From contig JAZKJV010009324.1 in NCBI GenBank assembly GCA_037367405.1, forward strand, positions 1-64,000: DNA of 64,000 bases, given 5' to 3'. Below are positions 21,119-32,200 of the stretch, piece after piece (position 1 is the stretch's first letter; each line of letters starts with the position of its first letter). A program made the translations under genes and the position numbers. The notes under the pieces are model-generated. The model ran no database searches and was not told where the DNA came from. It saw nothing but the letters and a program-made list of their open reading frames with translations. This stretch comes from Ottelia alismoides. Taxonomy: Eukaryota; Streptophyta; Magnoliopsida; Alismatales; Hydrocharitaceae.

Positions 21119-22380
21119 CTTATACTTACTCTCTCTTTTTTATGATTAAACAAATTCTAATTACAAGAGCACAAACCAATCACCCATGCACCAATCGTAT
21201 ATTTAAGTCACATATTTCCCGCACGCCTTACCATTCCAAAATGAAAGCTGAAGACGATGAAGAGAAAACTTACAAATCAACCAATGATGAAGACTTTCCC
21301 TATTGTAACCTCATGAGTTGGCATGTTGCTTAATATCCCCATTATCTTCCACTGTATTGTTGTCTTCTCAATTATCTTCCATTATATTATTGTCTGCATC
21401 ATTCAGATGTCCATTGGTGTTGCTGTCGCTCTTGCCACTCTATGAACTTTCACGATTCTACTGCACTTATGCAACATCCAAAGTCTTCTTATCCAGTTCA
21501 CATAAAATTTTATTTGATACATTGTCACTAGGATGAATCACTCTGTCATAAGTTCAACAAAACAACTCCCAAAAAGAAATCTTTAATGATGGGTACCTCG
21601 AGTGATCATGCATAAAGTCAAATAGTTTTATGTAAATGAATCTTATTATGTAAGAAGCTTGAAAAACTGAATCTAGGATTTATGAATGGTAACTTAGTGT
21701 GTGATGTTTTCTTCTGATCCCCTCACAGCGTTTACAAAATCAAGAGGGATCATTGTCTAAGCATATCTTCGAGGTCGATTGAATTGACACTCAAAATTTT
21801 AGGTCAGTTGTATAAATCCTTAGCTACAAACTACAGTCACAGAATACAAGCTCATGAAAAAGGTAATTACATGTTTTACATGAACATCAACTCTAATTGA
21901 TTAAGAATATATACAACTACCAAGAATTTACAATGACATAATCACTCGCTCGATGACATGCTAGTGATTATGTATAATGTTTTGGTCGTCTGTGTTCACC
22001 AAGATGTTGACTTTATTGTTTGATAGGAAATTTGAGGTTAACATGTGTTTTATTTGTTGAGGCTAATTTTGTATATTAGTTCTAAATATTGCGTTATATA
22101 CATTGATTAAATAATATACTTTTATATGATGCCGTCCTAATGTAGTTAGCTCCACTCGCAATCTTGATCATGCTTGTCGCTCACTCACTATCTAATAAAC
22201 GAACACTCCTTTAATCGATCAATAAGCCGCTTGAGCTGAGGATGTAAAATCGATGAAGTAAATAACCCAAGCCCCTCGATCTTGCTTAGGACCCTTGATG
22301 AATTCATCTGTCTACACATCCACTATATATTTTTTAATATTATATAAAGATGTTATTTATTAATAATATTACAAGGGCTA

Positions 22381-22593
22381 TCTCTAATATAGTTTGAAAA
22401 TGCTCTCAATGTTTTTAGACTCCTCACCAATATAGATAGTTTTATTTATAATTATTGTTGTTAAAAAAATATATTCACTTCTTTATTCCGTTTAGAAAAT
22501 ATACTTTTAAATTTCGATCAGTTTTTATAATATAGAAAACATTTCAAAAAAAAATTCCTCCAATCCCCCGCGGAACGAGGGTAAATACACTAG
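22381..22593 (+). mobile_element. Short non-autonomous Helitron-like element
   Basis: The 3' end has the Helitron signature: a GC hairpin (CCCGCGGAACGAGGG, one mismatch from perfect), 9 bases, then CTAG followed by T. A candidate 5' end TCTCTAATAT at 22381 is preceded by A, fitting insertion between A and T. The 3' end is good; the 5' end is only the nearest plausible one. Confidence 0.5.
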
Positions 22594-23173
22594 TTTGAAC
22601 TATTTTCCAACGGAGACAAAGAGGACGACAAATATGTAGTATCCGTCTTGGACAAAAAAAGATTCTTCAAAATCGTCTAGCATTTGGCGTTATTTGCTGC
22701 GCTCGCTGTAGGACAGATAACAGAAGAAAACTTCTGTGTCGTCACGCCGATAATATCCCAAGAGACGCAAGAGTATGGAAAACAACCCGAAGGATCGGAA
22801 CAAAAGATGAGGTGAGGTATCTTTTAACGTGGGGTCCTTCTGTCAACACTTTATATAGATTTGGATTGGAAAGTCAAAGGCACAAAATCTTTAGCAAAGA
22901 ACAAGCAAAGTAGTGTCAAATGTAGGAAACGTGGAACACAGATTTTGCGGGGATAACAATGCATGAATGCCGCCTATCTACAAATCTCCATTGCCACAGC
23001 CCACGCGATTTTATAACTTTCAAGTTGGTAGTAGTCTAATATAGAACCCGAATTCAGATGTCTTGAATCCTATCTCAATTGTTCCATCCAAGGCATCATA
23101 GAGTTTGGTTTTGTGATCATGATAAGTTGTCGTTGGATGGTCTGTCGAAATTCGACCCGTTGTCTTATCACAC

Positions 23174-23573
23174 AAAAAAATTTGTCTAAGGCAAATAATA
23201 ATTTAATATCTATTATCAAATCTTTGTAATTAAATAAGTAACAATGAATATTATTTGTCACTTACTTTAAATTCTCAATGAAAAATTGTAGTCGTTGCTA
23301 TACTCTTCCCAACAAATAATATAACAATGGTTATTCGTTGACTTTTCATCTGATTATTATTAAATTTACCACTATTATTATTATAAAATTTAAATAATAA
23401 ATCAACGGAACAATAATTGTTATGTGAACCTTTAATAAGGAATATGACATTCGCTGCAAATATAAGTACAAAGGATTATTTGGCAATGAATAATATTCGG
23501 TGTTATATATTTAATATCGAAAGATAAGGCAACAAATATTCAAATTATTTGTTGTCTTAGGCCAATTTCTTTT
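23174..23573. mobile_element. MITE-like foldback of about 400 bp
   Basis: The left end (TTTGTCTAAGGCAAATAATA, 23181 on) and the reverse complement of the right end (ATTGGCCTAAGACAACAAATA, ending about 23568) match well over about 35 bp. Internal segments such as CAATGAATATTATTTG and CAATGAATAATATTCG also pair. No TSD is obvious. It is AT-rich and noncoding. Confidence 0.45.
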
Positions 23574-23704
23574 GACGCCAGTTTAATTCTGAGGGTCTAA
23601 AAGGAGCATGTGCGCTCCCTCCCTTCTTGGGATGTCTTTTTTTCCGCATCAACTTTAAATTTAGATTTATGAATCTGTTCATTTGGGGAATCCGTCTTTA
23701 TATA

Positions 23705-23710
23705 TGTTGA
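23705..23710 (+). mobile_element. First 6 bp of the element C LTR (split by element D)
   Basis: TGTTGA at 23705-23710 joins across element D to GTTATC at 34971 to give TGTTGAGTTATC, a normal copia LTR start. The last 5 bases are also the left TSD of D. Confidence 0.4.
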
Positions 23711-26417
23711 TGTAACGGAACGGGTCACACCGACCGGCAAACGCATGAAAATTAAATTCGCACGACCGAACCGTTACTAATTCATGCATGCTAATCAATG
23801 ATCATACAAAAATCATTCTCAAAAGGATCCACAAGATCCAACTCAAACTAAGAGTTCCATTATCTCATCACCAATAATGGAATGATTGCTAAAGAATAAT
23901 TAATACAATAACATTTTCTTGATTCCAGTAGGCATACATATATCGCTCGTGTTCGTGCAATAAATCATACCGCACCAAACATCTTGATGAAACCATTGCA
24001 TGATCTCATCTGCACAATGAACCTTGTCCTGCACCTGAAATAGATAAACATAATCTTGCATGAGCCTAGTGCCCGGTATGCATCGGGATACATGCATGGG
24101 AATTCTAACGGTCTTTTAAATCTGTTATAAAGCATGTATTTGAGTTTTCTTGGATGACCATCATTATTTGTCTAATTATTCACATGCATGTCTAAGTTGA
24201 TTCCTAACATGTATGATTTGGATTCTTGTATACACATGAGTATACATATGTAAATTACATAGGAAAATATGACATACATTTCTTCCATATTGTGGGACAT
24301 TTCATACGATTCATAACAAGTGCATGTTTCTTTTATCATATAAATCACTTTGCCTTTTAGCCCTCATGACTTTGATGGTTTACATTTCTTTAACAAATTA
24401 TTGTACAACATGTAATGGTTTATTATTTATTAAATCATTCCTTCTATAGCATCTAATGAGTATCTTTAATTAAACCATTTTCTTGCATAACATGCATGGT
24501 TTATCTTTAATTAAATCCTTTTCTTGCGTAACATGCACGATTTATCTTTAATTAGATCCTTTTCTGGCATAACACGTAATGGTTCACCTTTATAAACCAT
24601 TTCTTTCATAACTTGTAATGGTTATCTTTATAAATCATTTCCTTGCATATTTGTAATGGTTTATGAAGATTTATTTGTATAACTTTTATGTATGTATGTT
24701 GTTATACGTTTTCAACCGCTAACACTTGCGGTCCATGGTATGACATGACAATGTAGCTACAACTATAGAGGACTTATCTTTTCCCTCTGTGGTTCCTTGC
24801 AACCATACGCCTCTTGTGGCATTGTCCCTTGGGCTAACACGATCTCTTGCGGTCGTCCATGTAACTCTTTATGAGTCTGTGCCTTAAATCTTGTTAGATT
24901 TTTCAATGGAGGAGTTACATTAATTTATCTTTATTAATCATTGTTATAGTAATTGATTAACTAATCAATACATACAACCATTTCATCATCATTTTCATTA
25001 TTTCAGTATAAGGATACTTACGAATCATGTACTCAACATATAAAGATAAGACACATCACATGTCCACGCTGACTTGTTTACTAAGAAAATTGACTATATA
25101 TAAAAGTTATAAATTACATGCATAATACTTTATTCCAATAATTCTTAACTTACCACATACAAGTGGTTGCCGATATTCCTCCAAAATCATTGATGTGTGT
25201 GCCTATATATATATCCATATTTTTATTTTGTATATACGTACAACTCATCTTTCATTTACAAGTCAATCCCTTTTTCCTTGAGGCTCACAGCATCTGTACC
25301 AATAAATATTTGTAACTAAAATATTATTAAGAAAGAAGAAAACTCTATTAGATATGCATCTCATCCAATATGTATGGAGTTAAATAATTCTCAATTATAA
25401 TATTTTAAATAAGTACGTTATCCATAATTAGTTTTCATGTTTAAAATACGTAAATTTACCATGTTACTATATTAGCCAGACCCCCCTTAAGTAATTGCTT
25501 AATTAACATGTAATACCTTGGAATTGACATGGTCTAATTTGTATCATGAAGAAGGATCACACCTACAAAATTACCTAAGGAACTGACCCTACGCACAAAT
25601 TTAAAAAAACTAACCATAGACAATATATGTATTTCACATACCATTGATTAAAGTAGTAACTTGGCATCCATGTTTCGATGTAAGTGATTACACAATGTTT
25701 CCACACTTGCAATGTTAGAGGCAATGGAATATATACCATAATTATTGATAATATTAACCTTTATCGTATCTTTTTGTGGGTTTCTTTACCAAGACAATTT
25801 TTCTGCCCATGTATCCAATGTTTTGTGAAGGACAGAGCGATACACACAAAGTTTTATTTCAAGACTTATGAAATCTGGGAATGACGACGACTAATAAAAA
25901 TCAATCTTGCAATCAAGTAGTTCCGATCCTAATGGTCTGCCATATACATGTTGATATCTTTTTCAAAATCAAGTCACTATATGTATGTAACGTCATATGA
26001 AACCGACACATACACTAAGAGATTGTATTTTTGATGTAATCATTGTTCATACGAAATCCTAGACCGATACATGCCTTGCACCAAACTTGACTTTCCTTGT
26101 CGCTGTTATCATGACTCTTTCCAGTCCCGTATCCACACTCTCCTCCTCTGATTCGATGCCATCGTCTCCTGCCATGGAGACGTATCTTCCATGAGATCTC
26201 TTTTCCTCTCTTTCACCCTATCCCTCTCTACATTGCACAAGATTGGGGAAAAGGTGACCTGTGATTTGGAGGCCTTGGGTTCTTTTTTATTCTTGTTAAT
26301 GAGGTAAATCGATGAGGTATTAAATATCATTTAATTGGTATTGTAATTTTGATTGCCATCATTACGTAAATAGAAATTGAGGAAACTTTACCAAGGGCTG
26401 AAATTGGAGCCATTACA
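23711..26417 (-). repeat. 3' LTR of element D
   Basis: 2707 bp, TGTAACGG...CATTACA, colinear with 29300-34965 once solo LTR E is removed. It contains a run of about 40-bp tandem units at 24370-24690. Short frames inside are not supported. Confidence 0.85.
24370..24690. repeat. Tandem array of ~40-bp units in the element D LTR
   Basis: About seven diverged units each contain TTTTCTTGCATAACATG, then a GGTTTATCTTTAATTAAA-like part. The array is shared with the other LTR (29980-30140 and 33120-33230), where it was the target of solo LTR E. Confidence 0.7.
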
Positions 26418-26430
26418 ACCTACCTCCCTT
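26418..26430 (-). other. Polypurine tract of element D
   Basis: The - strand reads AAGGGAGGTAGGT directly before the LTR start TGTAATGG. It is preceded by TTTCGAGGACGAAAT (26437-26452), the characteristic end of pol in plant Del/Tekay-type elements. Confidence 0.8.
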
Positions 26431-28640
26431 AAAAAAATTTCGTCCTCGAAATTTCTTGGTTGGGGACATAGCAAAGATCATTGATTTCCTTTGTATCATA
26501 TTTTTTGTTCAACACTCTTCTTACTAGTACAGATTAGCTTTAATCTCAAAATATGTTCTCACCCGCCTTGCTTCCCTAAGAGTGTGAGGTTCAAGAACTT
26601 CTATAGAATACTTTATACAAAATCATCTTGATACTTGAATGGTGACTACTTATTATAAGGAAACTCTACTTTAGAAAAATGTCTATATGAGTTTCCTGCA
26701 AAATCAAGCGCATGCCCCCAACAAAGCTTCAAATCTTTTGATGATCTTAGATGATTGACCTTATGTCTATAGAGTAAAAGGTGTGTTAACTTAAATTACA
26801 TATTCATAACCTCTAGAAGACATTTCCATAGCTAAATGTGTTTTTTTGTCCTGATCTGACATAATTGATGTTAGGATATTGTCTAGGATGTCGATCTCAT
26901 TTATCAACAATTTAGACAACCTCTCCATCAATTTATCCAGCCAAGTTGGTAAGAAGGGAACTGATTTGATCAATTAGTCTACAATAACATATATGGTATT
27001 ATAAGGATGTATCTTTGTCTTGGGTAAATCGGTTCAAAATCCATGTGATATGCTTCAATTACAATCTATCATCAAAAGCTGAACATAGCTTGATGTTTTT
27101 AGATGTTCAATTCCAATCTATTGTCATTTTAGAATTTGGAAATAAATTCTACAATTTATATCTTAATCGTTGGCCACCAGTAATATCATTGGATATCTTT
27201 AGATATTTTTGTCATGTATGGGTGAATAGTTAACATTAATCTCTAAGATTCATATAATGCCTCCTACCTTAACTTATTGTCATAAAAATCCAAAATCTTT
27301 AATAATATAACACATCATCATCGATTCCATTAATAAAATCATATTATTCCTTCTTAGGTGTTTCAATCATTTTTGAAAGATCAATATCTTTTTTGCAACT
27401 TTGATCCTTCAGATTACCTAAAACAATTTCTCGTTGTAATGATAATCTCACCAATTTATTGGAGAGAATATTATCATTACTAACTCCAAGTCACGGGTAG
27501 GATACTCCAAGTAATAAAGAGTTGGATAGTTACTCTCTCTCTCGTGATCTTAGTTGGCATGTTGTGTAACTAATACCTTTTTCATAAAGCATACCCTGAT
27601 TTCTTTGTCAAATGTATCAATGTGAACTACAAGCCTCTGGTGCATAATAGCGAGCTTCAGGTCAGGATCATGGTCAACTTTTACTTTTTTTTAAATAAAA
27701 CTTCAATCACACTCCTATAAATATAGAAACTTCACATCCTTTCCTATGAGATTTGCCATTTCCATTGCAATATTTAAGAAAATCCTTCATGAACCATAAA
27801 TTACTTGTCATCCCAAAAATTTATGAATCTTCCTTAACTCGGTTCAAGGAAATAGAGCTTTCATCTTGATTAGGACAACTTCAATACTATTCATAAATGT
27901 GACATGAATAGAAAGAAGATGTTGTCCAACAAGAAGTTACAATTATAGAGCATTGCATAAAGTTGGTGTTGGAGTATGGTCTTGAATACATTATTGAGAT
28001 GTACTTGGTGATTCTCCATATCACAAGAGTATATAGCATTATCATCTACAATTAGGATCACAAAGTCATCAAGGTATTCTAAAAATGCTCTAAAGCTACA
28101 AGAGTCCATATGAGATCAAAAGGCATGATCAAAAAATTACAATGGCATAATCTTATTATGAAATATATTTCAGAATGTCCTCCTCGTTATTTAAGATGAT
28201 TGGCAACTCATATGTAGATTGATTTTAGAAAAATATTTTTTTCCTCGATAATCAAAATGAATAAATCATCGATCAAAATGTTAGATATTAATGCATCAAA
28301 GTTATCTTATCTACGTCTTAGTATCTAATGTAGAGATAATGTGACTTAACTTCCTTTTTCACAAGAGAATATGGAGGAATATTAAGTCGCCAAAGAAAAC
28401 TCCTTATCCCAATGTCGTTGTAACTGATTATCTATCTCTTTACATCCAATAAGTGTCATTTGATCACGAGTTCTCAAAATTAATCTAATTTATAAGATAA
28501 CATTGATGGAGAGTCTACTTGTCTCTGTGAGAAGATCATCACGACCATCTAGAAATGCATACAAAAAATCAGCAACATCCACCTTTCATGATGTGATTAT
28601 TATGTACTAAATACTAATCATGTTAGTTGTGTACTACATA
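26431..28640 (-). pseudogene. Decayed pol (RT, RNase H region, integrase) of element D
   Basis: On the - strand the order is as in Ty3/gypsy pol. Near 28600-28450 a pre-RT linker trace is seen (ADFLYAFLDG..., then QMTLIGCKEIDNQLQ). Near 28330-28280 comes ISNILIDDLF, the place of PLPRIDDLF. Near 28230 is FSKINLHMS (from FSKIDLRSGY). At 28110-27890 FLEYLDDFVILIVDDNAIYS holds the polymerase DD motif, followed by HQLYAMLYNCNFLLDNI. Integrase traces lie near 27060-26790 (ITWILNRF, then SVPFLPTWLDKL...ILTSIMSDQD). Stops and frame changes are frequent throughout. RT copies element RNA into DNA and integrase inserts it. No functional product is possible here. Confidence 0.75.
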
Positions 28641-29285
28641 GCCAATAGTTCACTTGCTTCGCATTTGCACATATCTTATTCTCATTTTTCTCTACTCCAT
28701 AACATTATTACACACTTTTTAATTATCTTATAACAACTAGGTAGATCTAAGAAACCTGATCTCTTCACATCATCAACATTCTCAAAGGCATGAGAGTTCA
28801 ATAAAATCACTGCATTTAATGGAATACAACTCAGAAAAGTAACTTATCATGCATTCTCAATCACTTCTTAGCTATATCTTTCAGACAAAATATCTCAAAA
28901 AGTTATTTATTCTCCTCAAGATAGTTTGTAGTATGAAAAGACACATCTATCTCATATATACAATGCTTAATGATCACCATATCTTATTCCCACTTAAAGA
29001 GGAAAGAATTGTTGCGAATAAAGATCATCAGGATAAATCCATTAACTAAAGATTTTCCCATGAAATATTTATTTTTGAGTCATGAACTCTAATGATCATC
29101 ACTATGTTGACAAGATAATTAATATCATAACTGCTATTCTACATGCTCCTCAACTTCATGACGGGGAGACATCAAAATCAGAGAATAAAGTGATCAAGTA
29201 GTTACTTCTAATGCTAATTTTCCTCTAAGTATCGAAGTCTTGGGTCACTATTGATCGTGGATATCCTATGCCTAAAGGAACTCTA
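28641..29285 (-). other. Segment between PBS and RT of element D
   Basis: About 640 bp where gag and protease should be, which is far too short for both. I see no zinc knuckle or DSGA/DTGA motif. A deletion is inferred. Confidence 0.4.
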
Positions 29286-29297
29286 GCTCTGATACCA
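29286..29297 (-). other. Primer-binding site of element D (tRNA-iMet, perfect 12/12)
   Basis: The - strand reads TGGTATCAGAGC two bases after the LTR end. This is the standard plant initiator-Met primer site, still intact although pol is destroyed. Confidence 0.9.
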
Positions 29298-29299
29298 AT

Positions 29300-32200
29300 T
29301 GTAACGAAACGGCTCGCACTGACCGGTGAAAGCATGCAAATTAAATTTGCATGACCGAACCGTTACCGATTCATACATGGTAATCAATGAGCATAAAAAA
29401 TCATTCTCAAAAGGATCCATAAAATTCAATTCAAACTAAGAGTTCCATTTATCATATCACCAATAATGGTATAGTTGCAAAAGATCAATAATTAATACAA
29501 TAATATTTTCTTGATTCTAGTAGGCATACAGATATCACTCGTATTTATGCAATAAATCATACCACACCAAACATCTTGATGAAACCATTGCACGATCCCA
29601 TCTGCATGATGAACCTTGTCGTGTACCTGAAATAGATAAACACAATTTTGCACGAGCCTAATGCCAAGTATGCATCGGGTACATGCATAGGAATTCTAAT
29701 GGTCTTTTAAATCTGTTATAAAGCATCTACTTGAGTTTTCATGGATGAACATCATTACATGTCTAATTATTCCCATGCATATTTAAGTTCGATTCCTAAC
29801 ATGTATGATTTCGATTCTTTTATAACCATGAGTATACATATGTAAATTACATAAGAAAATAGGACATACATTTCTTCCATTTTGTGGGGGCATATTTCAC
29901 ACGATTCATAATATGTACATGTTTCTTTTATCATATAAATCACTTTGCCTTTTAGCCCCATGACTTTGATGGTTTACATTTCTTAAACTAGTTCTTGTAC
30001 GACTTGTAAGGTTTTATTCTTTATTAAACCATTCCTTTTATAACACCTAATTGTTATATTTAACTAAATCATTTTCTTGCATAACATGCACTGGTTTATT
30101 TTTAATTAAACCCTTTTCTTGCATAACATGTAATGATTTACCTTTTGATGAATCCATGATTCATTAACATTCACTCTACATTTTGTCTTAAAGCCATTAA
30201 TAAATACATGTAAATATCTATTAAATTCCACTTTTTAACAAAATCATAGTCATGAATAAAAATGTACTTTTATGCATTAAAATCATGTAAATAAATAAAA
30301 GAACAAAAATAAAGAAAATAAAAATAAAGGTAAATTATAGATATGTCTGTATGTACAATATGACTTGTAAAAATAAATATAGCTGAAATGTATATTTATA
30401 GCCTAATCCCTGAGACCAAGTCAGCACAGATTGGTCGACAAATAAATAACTAGGGGGAGATAAGGATGATTATATATATAAATAATTAATTCTACACTTT
30501 ATACATCCTTCAATAATTATTCAATAAATACAAAAATTTTAAACTTTTTTAATTGATTTATAATAACATATTTTTCACCAAACTCTTCTCCTAAAATTTT
30601 CTGAAAATGTATAGAAACATACAAAAATAAGTTAAAAATATTACCTTGTATATATACCAAGAAATTCAACATGTAAATAGGCAAAATCCCAACTTCCGAA
30701 CATCATAACTTTCTCATATGAACTCCAATTTCACTCTACTCACTTTTAATGTTCATAAAATAACATTTTCTAATTAAAGAAGGTAATTTAACTGAAATCA
30801 GAGTTTGTTTGTAAAAAGTCAGTTTTGGGACCTAACCACAATTGGGTTTCTGGGTTATTTATTTTATTTGAAACACATTATTTATTGTTTTAATAATTTT
30901 CTAAAATCTAATTATTTTCATGATCTTGTATTCTAATCCTAATGTTTTTCATAATTTTTGAAATTTATTTATTATTTTAATAAATCAAAAACCCTAATTT
31001 ATAGGTATAAATGAACTATATACTTTATATATCTATTTATAATATATCTAATATAATTATTAAATCCACAAAAATTCGTACATACTCTATTTAATAACCT
31101 AATAATTAATAAAATATAAAACTAGTGTATAATTTATTAATTTATTAAGTTAAAAATACAAAACCTATTTATTAAGCATTATTTATACTTACTTATTAAT
31201 ATAATATTCAGATTTCGTAAAATAATTATTGTTTATTAAAATTAATTATATTATAATTTAGATAATTCAATTATCTGCATTTTCGTTTATACCTAATTAC
31301 AATAAGACTATTTACTATTTAATTGATATTTAATAAGTTATTTATTAACATGTCCAACCAAGTGTTGATACGTGTCAGCACCTGGGACCTTCTTCTAGAA
31401 GGCTGACGGTTGTTTGTTCCAACCTCTGATCTTTTCCTTTTTCTACACGCTAACTCAAAGCTTCTTCCTCCATTCTAATCCCTTGATCTTCTTCTCCTAA
31501 CAACCCTCTCCAAAGCCGGCCATTAATCTCCTAACTACCTTCTTCCATTCACCTATAAACCCCCCCAAAGATCTCCATTAAAAACTAACTTTTCCTGAGC
31601 TTTCAGCTTCCAAATCCCCCTGGCTGTCAACCCACCTTCAACGTTGTGCTCCGCCTCACACTGATCGTGACAGGTCTCGAGGAAGGCTCCCGTGGAAGAG
31701 GATACATCAGAGGAGAGTTCCAAGGTGAATCTCCACCTTGCATCGCGTCGTGTCATCGCGTCGAGCTCCGGTGATTACCGCCCGTCGAGCTACTACCATG
31801 AGGTCATACACCTCCAGTTCACAGGTAACACCTCCACCCTTTTGCAATTTCAATTCTTGATATCCAAACCTGAATTAGCATAGTAAAGTACGTAATTAGG
31901 TTCCTTAATCATCGTGATTAGACACCAACTTCTATTAAGGTTTCAAATCCGATCCAACTCGCACCCAAATCATCTCCATTTCTTTCCAATTTCATTATTT
32001 TCATTATTTCTAGAAATACATTTTAGATCAGCAAATCATAATTTCTTGGCTGATTCACTTGTGGATCGAGTATTATCAAACTTATTTGCAGGTTATCTTT
32101 AAAGTTGGAGCATTATTTCTTTATCTAGAGGTTTAAGGATCAAAGAACGATCGAATCAAGACTATTTCCTTCCAGCTAACTATCAAAGTTGAATCGCTAT

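Larger units (their letters stand above)
20851..23704. other. Unassigned sequence between elements B and C/D
   Basis: I see no convincing gene. It holds an 83-bp tandem duplication, a Helitron-like terminus and a MITE-like foldback, listed separately. Short frames at 21067-21333 and 21318-21536 lack recognisable domains. A segment at 22600-22920 is GC-richer and contains TTTATATAG near 22850, but I cannot tie it to a transcript. Confidence 0.4.

Noticed and set aside
21067..21536. Two open frames (88 and 72 codons) considered as a host gene fragment
   Set aside because: No domain or homologous segment recognised on either strand. I tested for a FAR1/MULE-like reading on - and did not find its motifs.
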